Assembly: GCF_050624435.1 (NCBI RefSeq) | Contig: NC_134537.1 | Location: 18,100,584 to 18,164,583, forward strand | Direction of reading: 5' to 3' | DNA length: 64,000 bases | Origin: Tenrec ecaudatus | Lineage: Eukaryota > Chordata > Mammalia > Afrosoricida > Tenrecidae | In this document: one piece after another, positions 11,851 to 22,858 of the stretch | Layout of the letters: each line of letters opens with the position of its first letter | Numbering within the stretch: position 1 is the stretch's first letter | Notes under the pieces: generated by a model | Seen by the model: only the letters and a program-made list of their open reading frames with translations | The model's database searches: none | What the model was told of the DNA's origin: nothing | Made by a program: the position numbers and the translations under genes

Positions 11851-11930
11851 TGTCTATTGTCACTCACATTGACACTCCATGTGACCGAGTAGAATGGATC
11901 CCATTGGGTTTTGTATGTTGTAGTCTCAAA
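11851..11930 (-). mobile_element. SINE or RTE 3' end fragment, reverse
   Basis: The phrase cattgacactccatgtgacc followed by gagtagaatggatccc is the complement of the shared RTE/SINE 3' half. Only about 80 bases are left, so it cannot be decided whether it came from the SINE or the LINE. Confidence 0.4.
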
Positions 11931-12434
11931 AAGAACAAAATTATAGGGGTGGAGCTTGAATGCTTTTTCTCATGATAGACTACCTAGAACTTTAGATATT
12001 TACTTGCTTGTACTGTTGTATTATCCTTTTTGCCTTCTGCACAAATATGTATGGCATTCCTAATGCTTCTCCCTCCCCCACTAGGTGGAAAGCATCTTAA
12101 TTTAAATCATTATCGACTGAAACTCCATTATGTAATCTGTAAGTGGCCGGGGGTGGGATTGGGGTTGATGAAGAGTCTGATGTTCAAATCTTCTGCCTTC
12201 CAGTCACTTAGCCAGGGTGGAAATCTAATAGGTAAAGGAAGGAGTCAGGATTTTAATCAGGTCGATTTTGTCTCCCTACAAATCACACCTTTCTTTAGAT
12301 TGCCTTCTCTGTGCTAGGCTCTCTTTCCAGTCTCTGGTCCCTTTGGCCCCAGGGTTTCAAGAGCATTGCTTCTGCTGATCGCAGGTTACTACATTATTCC
12401 TATGGTTCTCTTACTTCAGACTTCTATCTTAGTA
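11931..12434. other. Unassigned interval
   Basis: Roughly 500 bases without recognisable gene or repeat. A 95-codon plus-strand frame (12030-12317) has no family resemblance and is not flanked by splice sites I would trust. Confidence 0.35.
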
Positions 12435-13734
12435 ATTAATCTTATTTAGTAATTCATACACATCATACCATTCAAGAGTTCAATCATTCCAAGAAGAGTT
12501 GTGTTTTCACCACAATCAATTTTAGAACATATCTCTCTTTAAGAAACTTTTTAGAGTTAATTACGTGAAACTTTACAGAGCATGTCGTTTTCCACTCAAG
12601 AATCAATACACATTTGTTTCATATCATTTAACTACAAACCTCATAATGGAGCATCCAGTATCCTACTTCTTTCTGTTTATTTTCTGGTTCTCCTTTTTAA
12701 CTCTTCATACCTTCTGAGCTTTGTCCTTGAACAAATGATGCCCTCTTGATCTCAAGTGGTTGATTATTCTAAGAAGTGCCTTTGTCCCTATTGTTGTGGT
12801 TCACCTTACAGATCTCTCTATTGTTTGGCTGAAAATTGAGCCAAGGAGGTGAATCCAGTCAGTTTCAGGCTTGAAGGATGACTGAAGCTCATAGTCTCAG
12901 GGATTCTTCCAAGTCTCTTTCTCATCAGTAAGCCTGGTCTTTGCTATGACGTTGAGTTTTGTTCCACGTCTCTTTCCTATTACCAGGACCTTCTAATGGG
13001 ATCCCTTTCAGAGCAATCAGCAGCGCTATCCCGGGACCAGCTAGTTCTTCTGATCTCAGGGTCATGGAGGCTGGGATTCTTTGAGCCTATTAACCACTGG
13101 GTGAAGTATTTCCATGTACCTTGTATATTTTTCGGTCTTCTTTCCTCTGGATAGGGAGAGACTGACAGTTACACCTCACGTGGTCCTTCCCACGTTTTAG
13201 GATCCCAAGCCCTACTCACCAAAGTGGGATGCAGAACATTGTCTTTGTGGACTGTATCTGCCTATTGATTGACTTTGATATGGACTAAGACCATTCTCTT
13301 GAGTACCTAAGCCCATGATTCCCTCGAGGTGTTTGGCTGTGTCTAGAAAGTTTTCATAGCTTTGCCCTTCTGTCTGTTCCACCACATTCACCTATATATT
13401 TGTAGCACATTTGTGTGAATTTGTCTTCTTGACTTTTTGCAATAATGGTTTCATATATCTGTCCTCTTATGATTGATTTATTTCATTCAGCATAATGTAA
13501 CATAGGTTCATATGTGTCATTAGGTGTTTTGCCGATTCATAGTTATTCTTCAATGTTGATTATATAGCTTGTTTATTCATTCTTCTTTTGATGGACATTT
13601 AGTTTGTGTCTATATTTTGGTTTTGATGAATAGTGCTAAGATGAACATGATTGTACATATGTAGTCATCTCATGATTCTTATTTCTCTAGGACATATACT
13701 TAGAAGTGAGATTTCTGGATCAGGTGGTATTCCT

Positions 13735-13850
13735 CCTAGAGTTTCCTTGGCTATAAATCTCTGTGGGAGCAGATAGCCTCATCTTTCTCCCATGGAGCAG
13801 CTGGTGGATTTGAACCACTGACTTTGCAGTTAGCAGTTTAATATGGATAT
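13735..13850 (-). mobile_element. SINE fragment, reverse
   Basis: Contains catctttctcccatggagc, agctggtggatttgaacc and actgactttgcagttagc, the reversed head and box B region of the AfroSINE-like family. It abuts a second SINE piece in the opposite orientation. Confidence 0.65.
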
Positions 13851-13859
13851 AATAGCAAA

Positions 13860-13965
13860 ATGAAATGAGGCTTTCTGTTCTCATAAGGACTTGTAGCCTC
13901 AAAAGAACTATATATAGGTTTTCTATGAGTTGGAATAGTCTCAAATGCTGTGGATTGATTGAATG
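13860..13965 (+). mobile_element. SINE 3' half, forward
   Basis: The phrase gaggctttctgttctcataa followed by tttctatgagttggaatag is the 3' half of the same SINE family, in forward orientation, ten bases from the reversed piece. The pair forms an inverted repeat inside the L1 copy. Confidence 0.6.
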
Positions 13966-14209
13966 GCATTTCTAGCTTCAACCTTTTGAAAAAACACCAT
14001 ATCTATTCCTGAGTGGTTGCCCCACTTTACAATTCCACCAACAGTGTGTGAGGGGTCTAGGCTCTCGGCCCCCTTCCTGGGACTTGCTGTTTTCTGTTGT
14101 TTATTTAACTTAGCTATTCATTCTGGGTTGAAATACTATCTCATTGTAGTTTTGATTTTCATCACTCAAATGGCTAATGAAAATCAAAGAATATAGTATG
14201 AAATCAGTA

Positions 14210-14637
14210 TGGATTTCAACTCAATGTAAAGGGAAAAATTCCTTACAATTTGAACAACAGAGAACATCATTGTAAACAGAGAAAATATTGAAGTTGTCAA
14301 AGATTTCATTTTGCTTGGACCCACGAGCATGGCCCATAGAAATCAAGAAATCAGAATATATTGGACAAACATGCTGCACAAGACTTCCCTAAAATGTGGA
14401 AGAGCAAGGATGTACTTTGAAGACCAAAGTACACCTGGCCCAAACTGTGGTATCTTCCATTGCCTTGATTAAGGAAGACTACAGAAAAATGGATATCTTG
14501 GAATTATGGTGTTGATAAAGAGTAAGGAAAGTATGAAAGTATTGTCGTGGAGGAAGCACAGCTGGAATGTTCCTTGGAAGACAGGATGATGAGACTCCAT
14601 CTAATATACTTTGGACATGTTATCTGGAGAGACCAGT
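14210..14637 (+). mobile_element. RTE LINE, 3' ORF fragment
   Basis: Ordered matches to the family: gaagttgtcaaagatttcat, tttgcttggacccacgagca, tgctgcacaagacttcccta, cacagctggaatgttccttg, tactttggacatgttatctg. Translations of this stretch contain the YFGHV-type motif of the RTE ORF C-terminus, but stops and shifts break the frame. It stops abruptly at the reversed family A copy. Confidence 0.75.
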
Positions 14638-15778
14638 TTCTGGTCTCCCTCCCTCTCCCTCCCTTCCTCATGAACCATTGATAATTTATAAATTATTACT
14701 TTTTTATGTCTTACACTGACCGATGTCTCGCTCCACCCACTTTTCTGTTGCCCATCCCCCTAGGAGGGGGTTATAGATAGATGATTGTGATTGGTTCCTT
14801 CTTTCTCCCCCCACCTTCCCCTTACCCTCCTGGTATAGCTATTCTCAAAATTGGTCCTGAGGTATTTATCTGTCCTGGATTCCCTGTGTATCCAGCTCTT
14901 ATCTGTACCATGTACATGCTCTGATCTAGCCAGATTTGTAAGGTAGAATTGGGGTCATGCATATAGATCTATTTCCCCATTGTCATTAAAGAACTAGAAC
15001 CATTAAAGAACTAGAGGAAAATTGTGTTTCATCAGTGCTATACTGCACCCTGACTGGCTTATTTCCTTCCTGTGACCTTTCTGTAAGGGGATGTTCAGTT
15101 GCGTACAGGTGGGCTTTGGGTCTCCACTCCATAATCGCCCTCATTCACAATGATATGATTTTTTTTGTTCTGGGTCTTTGTTTTTTTTTGTTTTGTTTTG
15201 TTTTTTTTAATTTTTTTTTTTTGTTCTGGGTCTTTGATGCCTGATACCTGATCCCATTGATACCACATGATGACACAGGCTGTTGTGCTTCTCTCATGTG
15301 GGCTTTGATACTTTTCAGTTAGATGGCTACTTGTTTATCTTCAAGTCTTTAAGACCCAAGACGCTGTATCTTTTGATAGCCGGGCACCATCAGCTTTCTT
15401 CACCACATTTGCTAATGTACCCGCTTTGTCCTCAGTGATTGTGTTGGGAAGGTGAGCGTCAAGGAATGCCAGCTTGATAGAACTAAGTGTTCTTGCATTG
15501 AGGGAGTACTTTAGTAGGGGCCAATTGTCCATCCGTTACCTTAATATTAAAGGTTTAAATGTATGCACATAGATCTATTTCCACATGGTCATATATAAAT
15601 ATATGTACATATGTACATGCCTGTATTTAGACCTCTATAAATGCCTTTGGCCTCCTAGTTCTTTCCTCTATTTCCTTTTACTTTCCTCTTGTCCCACTAT
15701 CATGTTCAGCCTTCATTTGGGTTTCAATTCCTCTCAGTTACATTGCCCTTGATCACAGCCTACCAGGCTTCCTATTTA
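14638..15778 (-). mobile_element. Family A retroposon, 1.1 kb copy, reverse
   Basis: Matches the 6.4-8.5 kb copy from the cttcctcatgaaccattgat block to ttgatcacagcctaccaggc. The terminal 190 bases with the AATAAA tail are absent, and the copy starts directly at the RTE fragment, which suggests a deletion joining the two. A T-rich insertion with duplicated flanks sits at 15161-15236. Confidence 0.75.
15161..15236 (-). repeat. Poly(T) insertion flanked by 20-bp direct repeats
   Basis: The 20-mer ttttttgttctgggtctttg occurs at 15161-15180 and again at 15217-15236, with only a T-rich stretch of 36 bases between. The other family A copies have this site once (6.4-8.5 kb copy). This is the structure of a retroposon consisting only of its tail, inserted with a target duplication. 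An alternative is slippage of a T-rich tandem. Confidence 0.6.
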
Positions 15779-15789
15779 AGCATGCTCTT

Positions 15790-16005
15790 ATTCAGTTTCC
15801 ATGGTTTTCATTTTACCCCCTTGATCTTCCTATTATTGATTTCTAATTCTACATAGCACTATGATCTGAGAAGATACTTTATAGCATTTTGGTATTTTCA
15901 AGTGTATTGAGATTTGCCTTGTAGCCTAATCCATCGTCTGCTTTTGTTCAGTTTTCTTTTCCTAGTTGGTACTCAGTCAATTTGTCTTATCTTTTCTTCT
16001 AAAGC
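15790..16005 (-). mobile_element. L1 ORF2 fragment, reverse
   Basis: The sequence ctatgatctgagaagatact followed by cattttggtattttcaagtg and gccttgtagcctaatccatc is the reverse complement of a well-known segment of mammalian L1 ORF2. No frame remains open. Confidence 0.7.
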
Positions 16006-16129
16006 TTGGGGTTCTGGTATTAATATCCATATGTGTTTTGTTTGGTTTCTGTGTCTTGGCTGTGGAGAGTCTGGGTAGCCTGTCTGCCTGATGGGCTCTC
16101 TTGCTGCTAGTGTGTGATCGTTACAGGGA

Positions 16130-16228
16130 TGTACTGCCAGGCCTTTCTCCATAGAACAACCAAGTGGTTCGAGCTACAACCTTTCAGTTAGTGGAACACT
16201 TAGCCGCTCTCACCAGGACTGCTTTATC
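16130..16228 (-). mobile_element. SINE fragment, reverse
   Basis: Contains ggcctttctccatagaacaa and cgagctacaacctttcagtt ending gctctcaccaggact, the reversed tRNA-like half. It lacks the RTE-like half. Confidence 0.5.
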
Positions 16229-16234
16229 ACATTA

Positions 16235-16350
16235 TATCAATAGTTTATTTCTCTTTTCTTTTGGGCATGAAGATACCACACTCTGTTTATCCATCACCTT
16301 GTTGGTGAATATTTGGGTTGTTTCCTATTTTTGACTATTATGACTCAACA
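16235..16350 (-). mobile_element. L1 3' UTR fragment, reverse
   Basis: The stretch ctgtttatccatcaccttgt followed by atttgggttgtttcctattt matches the reversed L1 3' UTR (the block reading aacaacctaaatgtccat in sense). Short and diverged. Confidence 0.6.
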
Positions 16351-16540
16351 GGAGTCCCAGTAGTGTGAAATGCAGAGCCAACAGTTGGAAATCACCAGCT
16401 TCTCTAAGGGAGAGAGATGAGACTTTACAGTCCCATAAAGAGTTGTGGTCTCATAAACCCACAGGAGGAGGTCTATCCTGTCCTATAGGACCAGTATGGG
16501 TCTGGGTCTATTCAACCATAGCAAGAGTTTTGAGGTTCTA
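16351..16540 (+). mobile_element. SINE, forward
   Basis: Starts aggagtcccagtagtgtgaa, continues through ggaaatcaccagcttctcta and agactttacagtcccataaa, and ends near ctattcaaccatagc. The middle is intact, the RTE-like end is decayed. It lies directly upstream of an LTR-like element. Confidence 0.65.
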
Positions 16541-16550
16541 ACCAATGCTG

Positions 16551-16991
16551 GGTGTTAGGCAGGGCTGCTTAGAGAAACAAATTCTGTGACACTCATATGT
16601 GGAAGAAAGAGCTTTATATCATGAAGCTTTATGTATCAGGAAAAATTCCCAGTACAATCCCACTCAATTCCACAAGTCTGGTACTGGTCTGTACACCCTT
16701 CTATAGACTCACACAGGCCCACATGCCATGATGCAGAATGCAAGAAGATCACAGGCCGGTGGCTGCAAGGTGGTGTGGATCCACTAGTGCAGTTTATCAC
16801 TGGGCTCTGGCAGGTCACAAAGTGGTTCACCAGCAGGAAGGTGAAGGCAGAGAGAGAAGGGCCGGCCTTAAGAGGGCCATTTATCTTGGTGGCACCTCCA
16901 AAGAAGGTCATCAAGCTGCGATGTGCTTAACAAGCTAAACTCCACCCATATCTTCTTACAGCTGTCATGTTGGCACAAAAAAATTATCACA
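16551..16991 (-). mobile_element. MaLR-like LTR, reverse
   Basis: Reversed copy of the family at 11086-11530: it starts ggtgttaggcagggctgc, has gagaaacaaattctgtgaca, agagctttatatcatgaagc and gctaaactccacccatatc, and ends ttatcaca. Flanks tgctg (16546-16550) and tgcta (16992-16996) agree at four of five bases, a plausible decayed 5-bp duplication. Confidence 0.75.
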
Positions 16992-17435
16992 TGCTATGAA
17001 TGTTTCCCTAATGTTATTAAAATTCCTTAAAATCATTGATTAACACTCAAAACCACAAAAGAGTCCAGGCTTACTAGTGGCATACCAATGGGTAGAACTT
17101 CAAAATCTGTGGCCCTTAGTTGCCCTTTAGATCTGGACCTGAACTCATTCCGTGGCTCCATTTTCACCCCAACAATAGACAGGTCTGCAAGGTAAACAAT
17201 CACATCAGTGAGGCATCCACAGAATCATAAACCATTTGAGATTAAGGGATCAGCACTTGAATGGTTAGGCAGGAAGGAGTGGATGTGGGAAACACGGGGT
17301 GCTGGGGGATGGTATGAGGTGGCGTGGCCTTGCCTTAAGGAAACTGCAAGAACTCAGATGAAGCAAACGGTGCTAGAATGGTTAAGTTTCAAACTGATGG
17401 TCTGCTCTGTAAACTGTCACCCAATTCACCATTAA
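16992..17435. other. Unassigned interval
   Basis: No clear gene or repeat. The part at 17260-17320 is purine-rich and gives a 75-codon frame without known resemblance. Confidence 0.35.
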
Positions 17436-18310
17436 AAAACAGAGAAAAAATGGCACTATTATGACCCAGCAATCCCTCTACAGTGGTTCTCAACCTTTCT
17501 AATGCCAGGACCCTTTAATACAGTTCCTCCTGTTGTGGTGACCCCCCCTCCCAACCATAGAATTATTTTTGTGCTACTTCATAACTGTCATTTTGCTACT
17601 GTTATAAATTGGACAACTCCTGTGAAAGGGTTGTCTGAGCCCCCAAAGGGGTCACGACCCACAAGTTGAGAACGGCTCCTCTTCATGGTATCTATCCTGA
17701 AGAAATAGGAGTCGTAACCTGAATAGATTTAGAGACAGCCATGCTCATCACAAGACTATTTAAGATAGCAAAGAGATGGAAACACCTTCCATGCCTCTGA
17801 GCAGAAGAGTGGATCAATAAATTCTGGTACACACACACCATGGGCTACCACACAAGATGGAAGAATAATGAATCTGCGCAACATCGCAGGACGTGCTTGA
17901 ACCTGGAGGACATCATGTTGGGAGACTCCGGCCTAACACAAAATGAGCAACATTGAGGAAACTGTCATTATACAGAGTCGGTGGAAATTTTTCATACTAA
18001 AAGGAGCAGCCTTTGATGGTGACCAAGAATGAGAGGAAAGGGGAGGGAGGAGAGGTCATAGGTTGGAGGGCAGACAGGTGCTACTTTGAAGAGGAAGTCA
18101 ATATCGGACCAGGAGGAAATGGACAGAAATTGATGGAAACGGGGCCAGATAGTTGGAGCGTTAATGAATCGGCGCATGTAAAACTGATGAAATTCTTACT
18201 GCGACTCCTGCACACTCTTTCCTGCTTCTTCTCTTTCGTGCTTTGACTTTCTTTCATTTGTACTGAGACTATTGAAAGGAGTTCGATTTTCCCAAGGAAT
18301 TCATTGACTA
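17436..18310 (+). mobile_element. L1 3' end fragment, split by a SPIN MITE
   Basis: Left piece ttatgacccagcaatccctc and right piece starting atctatcctgaagaaatagg are contiguous in mammalian L1, separated here by the MITE at 17481-17678. It then follows gatagcaaagagatggaaac, accatgggctaccacacaag and ctggaggacatcatgttggg. Past 18010 the match weakens, and the right edge is approximate. Confidence 0.75.
17481..17678. mobile_element. SPIN-like hAT MITE, copy 1
   Basis: Left terminus cagtggttctcaacctttct and right terminus acaagttgagaacggctc are inverted repeats, with gtcacgacccacaag and the aattatttttgtgctacttc core between. About 198 bases, no coding capacity. The termini and size match the non-autonomous SPIN family (hAT, Buster group). 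Flanking 8-mers do not agree cleanly in this copy. It interrupts an L1 3' end. Confidence 0.85.
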
Positions 18311-18379
18311 TACACACCGAGTTATAGAGAGGGGCTGGGGTTCAGGGATGGGCTGCATGGTCAGTAGCTCAATGTCACT

Positions 18380-18468
18380 AGCTGCTCTGCAGGAAAAAGG
18401 TGAGGCTGTCTGCTTCTGTAAAGATTTACACTCTTGGAAGCCCTTTATAGGGTTGCTTTGACTGAGAA
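18380..18468 (+). mobile_element. SINE 3' half, forward
   Basis: Contains gaggctgtctgcttctgtaa followed by agatttacactcttggaagc and tttatagggttgctttgact. It ends where a second, fuller SINE starts, giving a head-to-tail pair. Confidence 0.65.
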
Positions 18469-18652
18469 TAAGAGTCCCTGATGGAGTGATTACCTACTAG
18501 ACTGCTAATCACAAAGTGGGTGGTTCAAAACCACCAGCAACTCCTCGGGAAAATTCGTATCAAAGTTCTCATCTCAGAGACTCACAGGGGAACGTCTCCC
18601 ATTGCCTCTAGGGTCATTTGGAGTCAGAATCAAGACTAGATGGCAGTACGTT
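18469..18652 (+). mobile_element. SINE, forward
   Basis: Starts agagtccctgatggagtgat, box B region gtgggtggttcaaaaccacc, middle aactcctcgggaaaattcgt, end gggtcatttggagtcagaat plus aagactagatggcag. All main blocks are present with moderate divergence. Confidence 0.75.
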
Positions 18653-18965
18653 TTTAATTTGATATTATTTTTTATGACTCAGAATCAACTCCACGCCAGT
18701 GGCTTTGGAATTTTGGTTTATGTGCATAGTTTTCCTGTGTCAAGTTCAACTTCTTGAACTACACCCAGTTAAACCCAAATGTGTGTTTTTGCATTTTACA
18801 AGCCTCGCTTGTTTGCCAAGTTCAATAATTTACTACTTGTTTATTCAACAGTAAAAATTTATCAGACTTCTATTATAGGTTGGGCGCTGTGTAAATATAG
18901 CCATGGGTTATGCTTGCATCTGCACCTCACACAAGGCTGCTGTTGCCACCACGATATCTAGAACG

Positions 18966-19063
18966 TGTTGTTGCTGTTAGCTGCCGTCGCGTTGGCACCG
19001 ACTTATGGCAACTCCATGCACCAAGAAATGAAATGCTGTCTGGTCCAGTGCCATGGCCATGAC
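18966..19063 (-). mobile_element. RTE LINE 3' terminus, reverse
   Basis: The stretch ttgttgctgttagctgccgt, then gcaccgacttatggcaactc and ctgtctggtccagtgccat, is the complement of the terminal 100 bases of the RTE LINE, including the (GTT)n end. Immediately followed by the half Tigger-like element. Confidence 0.7.
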
Positions 19064-19071
19064 TTTTTCGG

Positions 19072-19480
19072 TAAAAAAAACCAACGATCTAATGTGCTCT
19101 GCTGTTGGTGTTTCCTTAATTGTTTCTAAAAGGGTTTACTAAATTATCATCAACAGCATTGATAACAGGGATAACCAGTTCCTTATCATGATGATTCTTT
19201 TAAAGAATTCTTCTTAGGACCCATTTAAAAAAATCTAAAAACAGTACAAAAGCCACAAAAACTAAGAAAATTATAGCAAAATGCTTGGAACACAGCTGCA
19301 AAACGTTTAAAGAACGCGTACTAGCTACGCCAACGCCTAGTGCTTTTGTTTACAAAAATCACATGCGTCAGACTGGATTCCAACGTCTGGTTGAAGCTCC
19401 AATGCAAATCTTTCTTGGCATTTTGAGTCAAAATCGGACTATGTTGAGTACTGATATGGTCGAGTACTGGGGTTCTACTG
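19072..19480. mobile_element. Tigger-like DNA transposon, right half
   Basis: Shares more than 350 bases with the right part of the element at 60657-61950, including ctaaaagggtttactaaatt, ccacaaaaactaagaaaatt, gctccaatgcaaatctttct and the terminus ggggttctactg followed by TA. The left terminus is absent. The terminus and the TA flank fit the Tc1/mariner superfamily, pogo/Tigger branch. It lacks the snoRNA-like insert of the other copy and so preserves the empty site. Confidence 0.65.
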
Positions 19481-20837
19481 TACCTGAATCACCATCATGA
19501 TTTTAAATCACTTCTAGCAATTAAGTTAGAAATGAACCTTTAAGAGTCCTACCAACATACAGAATTATACAGCACAATGGTCCAGCACCAAGACCGTTTC
19601 GATTTCTTCTCATTCTTTTAAAAGATTATGCCCTTGTTATTTCTTTAAATGCCTATCCTATGGAATTTCTTAAATATAAAAGAAGAACAGAAAAACAAAA
19701 GTTGTCTAACATTTCCACAAAGACTTTGATTCTGCAGAGAATGAACAAAGGGAATTGTTATGATTTTTTAAATTTTGTCATCCCAGGCAGCATGATCTGT
19801 TTTTCAAATGCTTTTTTAAAAATTAAACAATTTCTTCTTCATATTGATCAGAAAATCAAAATCCAGCCAATTCAATTTAGAGAGAGTTGTAATAAAGAAA
19901 TTAGCATCTCTTTATTTCACACAGTAGAAACTGTGCATGAGGATCAACAAATAGAATATTTCAAGCATTACTTTTTCCCTTTATGTGCATAGACATTAAG
20001 TAAATTGCATTAGAAACTTCTCTGATTGAATGTTGGAGGGCATCTTTCAGTAAGCATGGCATGCGATGATTCCAGGCATTATGAATTCTAAGATGTAAAT
20101 TACAGGAGCTTTGGAGATAGGACTGAGTCTCTAGACGATGCACTGGCTCAAAGGAGCACAGTGGAAATGTCATCATTTATGTTTTATTTTGGAGAAGATA
20201 GTCTTCTCAATTCTATCCTTCCCTACTTTGGCCTTAGCAGATTTGACATAAAAGAAATCTCCTATTCTTTGTACAGATAATGTGAAAGCCTAATATTCTT
20301 GAACTCAGAGGAAAACTTTCTTTCTGTGTCTTTAATAAGATCTTAAGACATTTCAAAAGCATTAATTAAACTCTACAAAGCAACTCAAAGATTGTATTTT
20401 ATCAATTCAAATACATAGAGGCAAAGTCTGCGCTCAACTTTCAATTATTATATATCCCAGTGGAGAAAAGGCCAGATAATGCCAGCCACAGGGACTACAC
20501 AGGCAGAGATGCCAGTTCTACACACTGAGCAATGGGATGCATCCTTTTAAAAATGCAACTAATCCAAAATAATTTATTCTTGATTTTAGGATCTATTATA
20601 GTATATGATTTCCCCCCATGAAACTATATGAAGATTCTTAAAAATGAAAAATTTGCTTTACTTGAATGGAAACTAGAATGAATTCAATCTCCTTGTGTAT
20701 TTCCTGATTAGAGGAAGGAAGCCATATCAAAAAATCATGGACTATATCTCCAGAGAGGTAGTCCTGAATATATATTTTTGCCCGTCTACAAACCTCAAAG
20801 TGAAGTCACCTTCATAAAGTTGCCTTTCACAAAACTC
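19481..20837. other. Unassigned, repeat-poor interval
   Basis: About 1.35 kb of AT-rich sequence without recognisable repeats. A 110-codon plus-strand frame (19660-19992) has no family resemblance and no splice context. Absence of repeats makes it a candidate for functional non-coding sequence, but nothing specific supports that. Confidence 0.4.
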
Positions 20838-21785
20838 CTATGCATGTGAAAGTTGAAGATTGAAAGAGGAAGACTGAAGAAGAATGGATGCGTTAGGCAC
20901 ATGGTGTTAGTGAAGAGTACTGCTAGTCCCATGGATGGTGTGTTAGTCTGGGTTGACTAGAGAAACAAATCCATACACATTCCTATGTATATAAGAGAGA
21001 GCTTTATATAAAAGAGCAATCTTATAATGAGAAAACATCCCAGCCCAGTCCAGATCAAGTCTGAGTCTGATTTTAGCCCATATGTCCAATACCAATCTAT
21101 ACATTCCTCTTCAGATTCATGCAACACGTGCAATGAGGCCGAATGCAGGAAGATCACAGGTCAGTGGTTTTTGGAAAGTCTGTGGGTGCAGTGGCAGAAG
21201 AAGTATCTCAGCACAGTCGTGGGGCCCCACGTGGCTCCTCCAGCTCCAGGGCTCCGGTTCTGTCACCATGACTCCATGTGTCTTGTCAGCAGGAAGACCA
21301 AGCAGAAGGAGCGGAAGCAGAGAGAGTGGAAGCAGAGAGCATGTCTGCCCTCCAGTGAGCTAGTTCTCTCCTCCGAGCCTCCAAATGAGACCATCAAGCT
21401 GTGACCTGATCGACAGGCTAGACTCCACCCCTTCGCAAGTTGACAGGAGATTATGTAACTGCCACAGAGGCCAAAACAACCAGCAAATCTGTCTTGGAAC
21501 AAGTGCAGCCAGAATGCTCCTAGAGGCAAGGACGGCAAGAACCCATCTCAGGTGTACTTAGGATATATTGTCAGGAGAAACCCTTGCCTGGAGAAGGACA
21601 TCCGGCGTGGTAGAGGGGCTGTGAGAAAGAGAAAGGCTTTTGGCAAGATGGGCTGACACGGTGACTGCAGGAATGGGCTCAAATATAAGAACAATTGTGA
21701 GGATGGGACGGGACTGGGCCGTATTTTGTTCTGTTGTACAGAGGGACTCTGTGAGCCGGAACCGACTTAATGGCACTTAACCTAG
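20838..21785 (+). mobile_element. RTE LINE 3' end, split by an LTR
   Basis: Left piece 20838-20938 (tgcatgtgaaagttgaagat, then agtcccatgga) and right piece 21467-21785 (aaatctgtcttggaacaagt, gtgcagccagaatgctccta, ttgtcaggagaaaccctt, gtgagccggaaccgacttaa, tggcacttaac) are consecutive parts of one LINE. The LTR at 20939-21466 separates them. The right piece runs to the true 3' end of the family. Confidence 0.8.
20939..21466 (-). mobile_element. MaLR-like LTR inserted in an RTE LINE, reverse
   Basis: Begins tgtgttagtctgggttgact and ends attatgtaactgccaca, a complete reversed copy of 528 bases. Internal landmarks include gagctttatataaaagagc (promoter or U3/R side seen in reverse), cagctccagggctccggttc and gctagactccacccctt. 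The flanks gatgg and gaggc are only loosely alike. Because it splits the LINE, it must be the younger of the two. Confidence 0.85.
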
Positions 21786-22219
21786 TGAGAAATAACATTC
21801 CAGGGCAGGTTAAAGACAGCGTTAAGCAGAGAAAACGGGAGCGGTAAGAAATTACCTCAATGTTCCAAAATCAGATAATATTTAGTACATTATGGCCCAC
21901 CAGCTTCATGCCATTATATAATATACAACTACATGGCAACAGCCTCATCTGAGACATCCTTTCTGAGCTGGGTGATAGAACTAAGCTGATTTTTAAATTT
22001 GTAAACTTTTGTGAAACCTGGGTACAGTTTACAAAGCAAATCAGTTTTCCATTCAACGATTCGTACACATTTTGTTTCATGCCATTGATTACAATCCCCA
22101 CAGGTAAACATCTCCTTGGGTTAACTCCTTCTTTGTGCTTCCTAACTCTTCCTACCTTCTGGGCCTCATTCTTGGGCAAATGCTGCCCCTTTGCTCTCAA
22201 GTGGTTGATTATTCTAAGG

Positions 22220-22413
22220 CAGTGGTTCTCAACCTTCCTAAAGCCGCAACCCTTTTATACAGTTCCACATGTCATGGTGACCACCCCCAACCATAACATT
22301 TTTTTCGTTGCTACGTCATAACCACAATTTTGCTACTGTTATGAATCGGGCGACCCTGTGAAAGGGTCGTTCAACCCCCAACGGGGTCATGACCCACAGG
22401 TTGAGAACCGCTG
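22220..22413. mobile_element. SPIN-like hAT MITE, copy 2
   Basis: Termini cagtggttctcaaccttcct and caggttgagaaccgctg are near-perfect inverted repeats, total 194 bases. Flanking 8-mers ttctaagg (22212-22219) and tcctaagg (22414-22421) differ at one position and have TA in the centre, the preference of Buster-group hATs. The undisturbed version of the site is visible in the related L1 copy near 12765-12775. Confidence 0.92.
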
Positions 22414-22669
22414 TCCTAAGGAGTGCTTGCCTTCCTCCTGTTATGGTTCCCTTTATGTGCTTGTCCACTGTCTGGCTGAAAATTGAGCCAGTGGAGTGAG
22501 TTCTGTTTCAGGCCTGAGGGGTGACGAAAGGTCATAGCCTAGGGCAAGGATGGGGAGCTTTTCTGCTGCCAAGGGCCATTTGGATATTTATAACATCATT
22601 CTGGTACCACACAAAGTTATCAACTTAAAATGCACCCTGCTATATTCAGGCAAACATTTCGCTATCTCA

Positions 22670-22858
22670 CCCCTAATGTGGTTATGCATTGAACCGCCAA
22701 CTGCAAGGTCAGCAGTTGAGGACCTCCAGATACTCCTTGGGACAAAGACGGGGTTTCTACTCCATAAAGAGCTACCGTCTCAGAGACCCACAGGCGACAG
22801 TTGAACCCTGTCCTACAGGGTGGTGGCAAGTGGGAAGCGACTCGGCAGAGAATTCGGT
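22670..22858 (+). mobile_element. SINE, forward
   Basis: Box B region caaggtcagcagttgaggac, then agacggggtttctactccat, agctaccgtctcagagaccc and tgtcctacagggtggtggca, ending gcgactcggcag. The first bases of the tRNA-like head are decayed. Confidence 0.75.

Larger units (their letters stand above)
12435..14205 (-). mobile_element. L1 3' UTR, reverse, with SINE insertions
   Basis: Left part (12435-13220) recurs at 21.9-23.7 kb: for example tcaagtggttgattattcta, ggctgaaaattgagccaagg, and caggaccttctaatgggatc. Right part (13380-13730 and 13970-14200) is the standard reversed L1M 3' UTR, with tttcattcagcataatgtaa, ctttttgatgg-type and ttccaccaacagtgtgtgag blocks. The physical continuity of both parts indicates that the repeated left part belongs to an L1 3' UTR lineage. 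Two SINE pieces interrupt it at 13735-13965. Confidence 0.7.

Noticed and set aside
17481..17678. Treating the 190-200 bp elements as SINEs
   Set aside because: They have inverted termini and 8-bp duplications and lack box A/B and an A tail, so they are DNA transposons.
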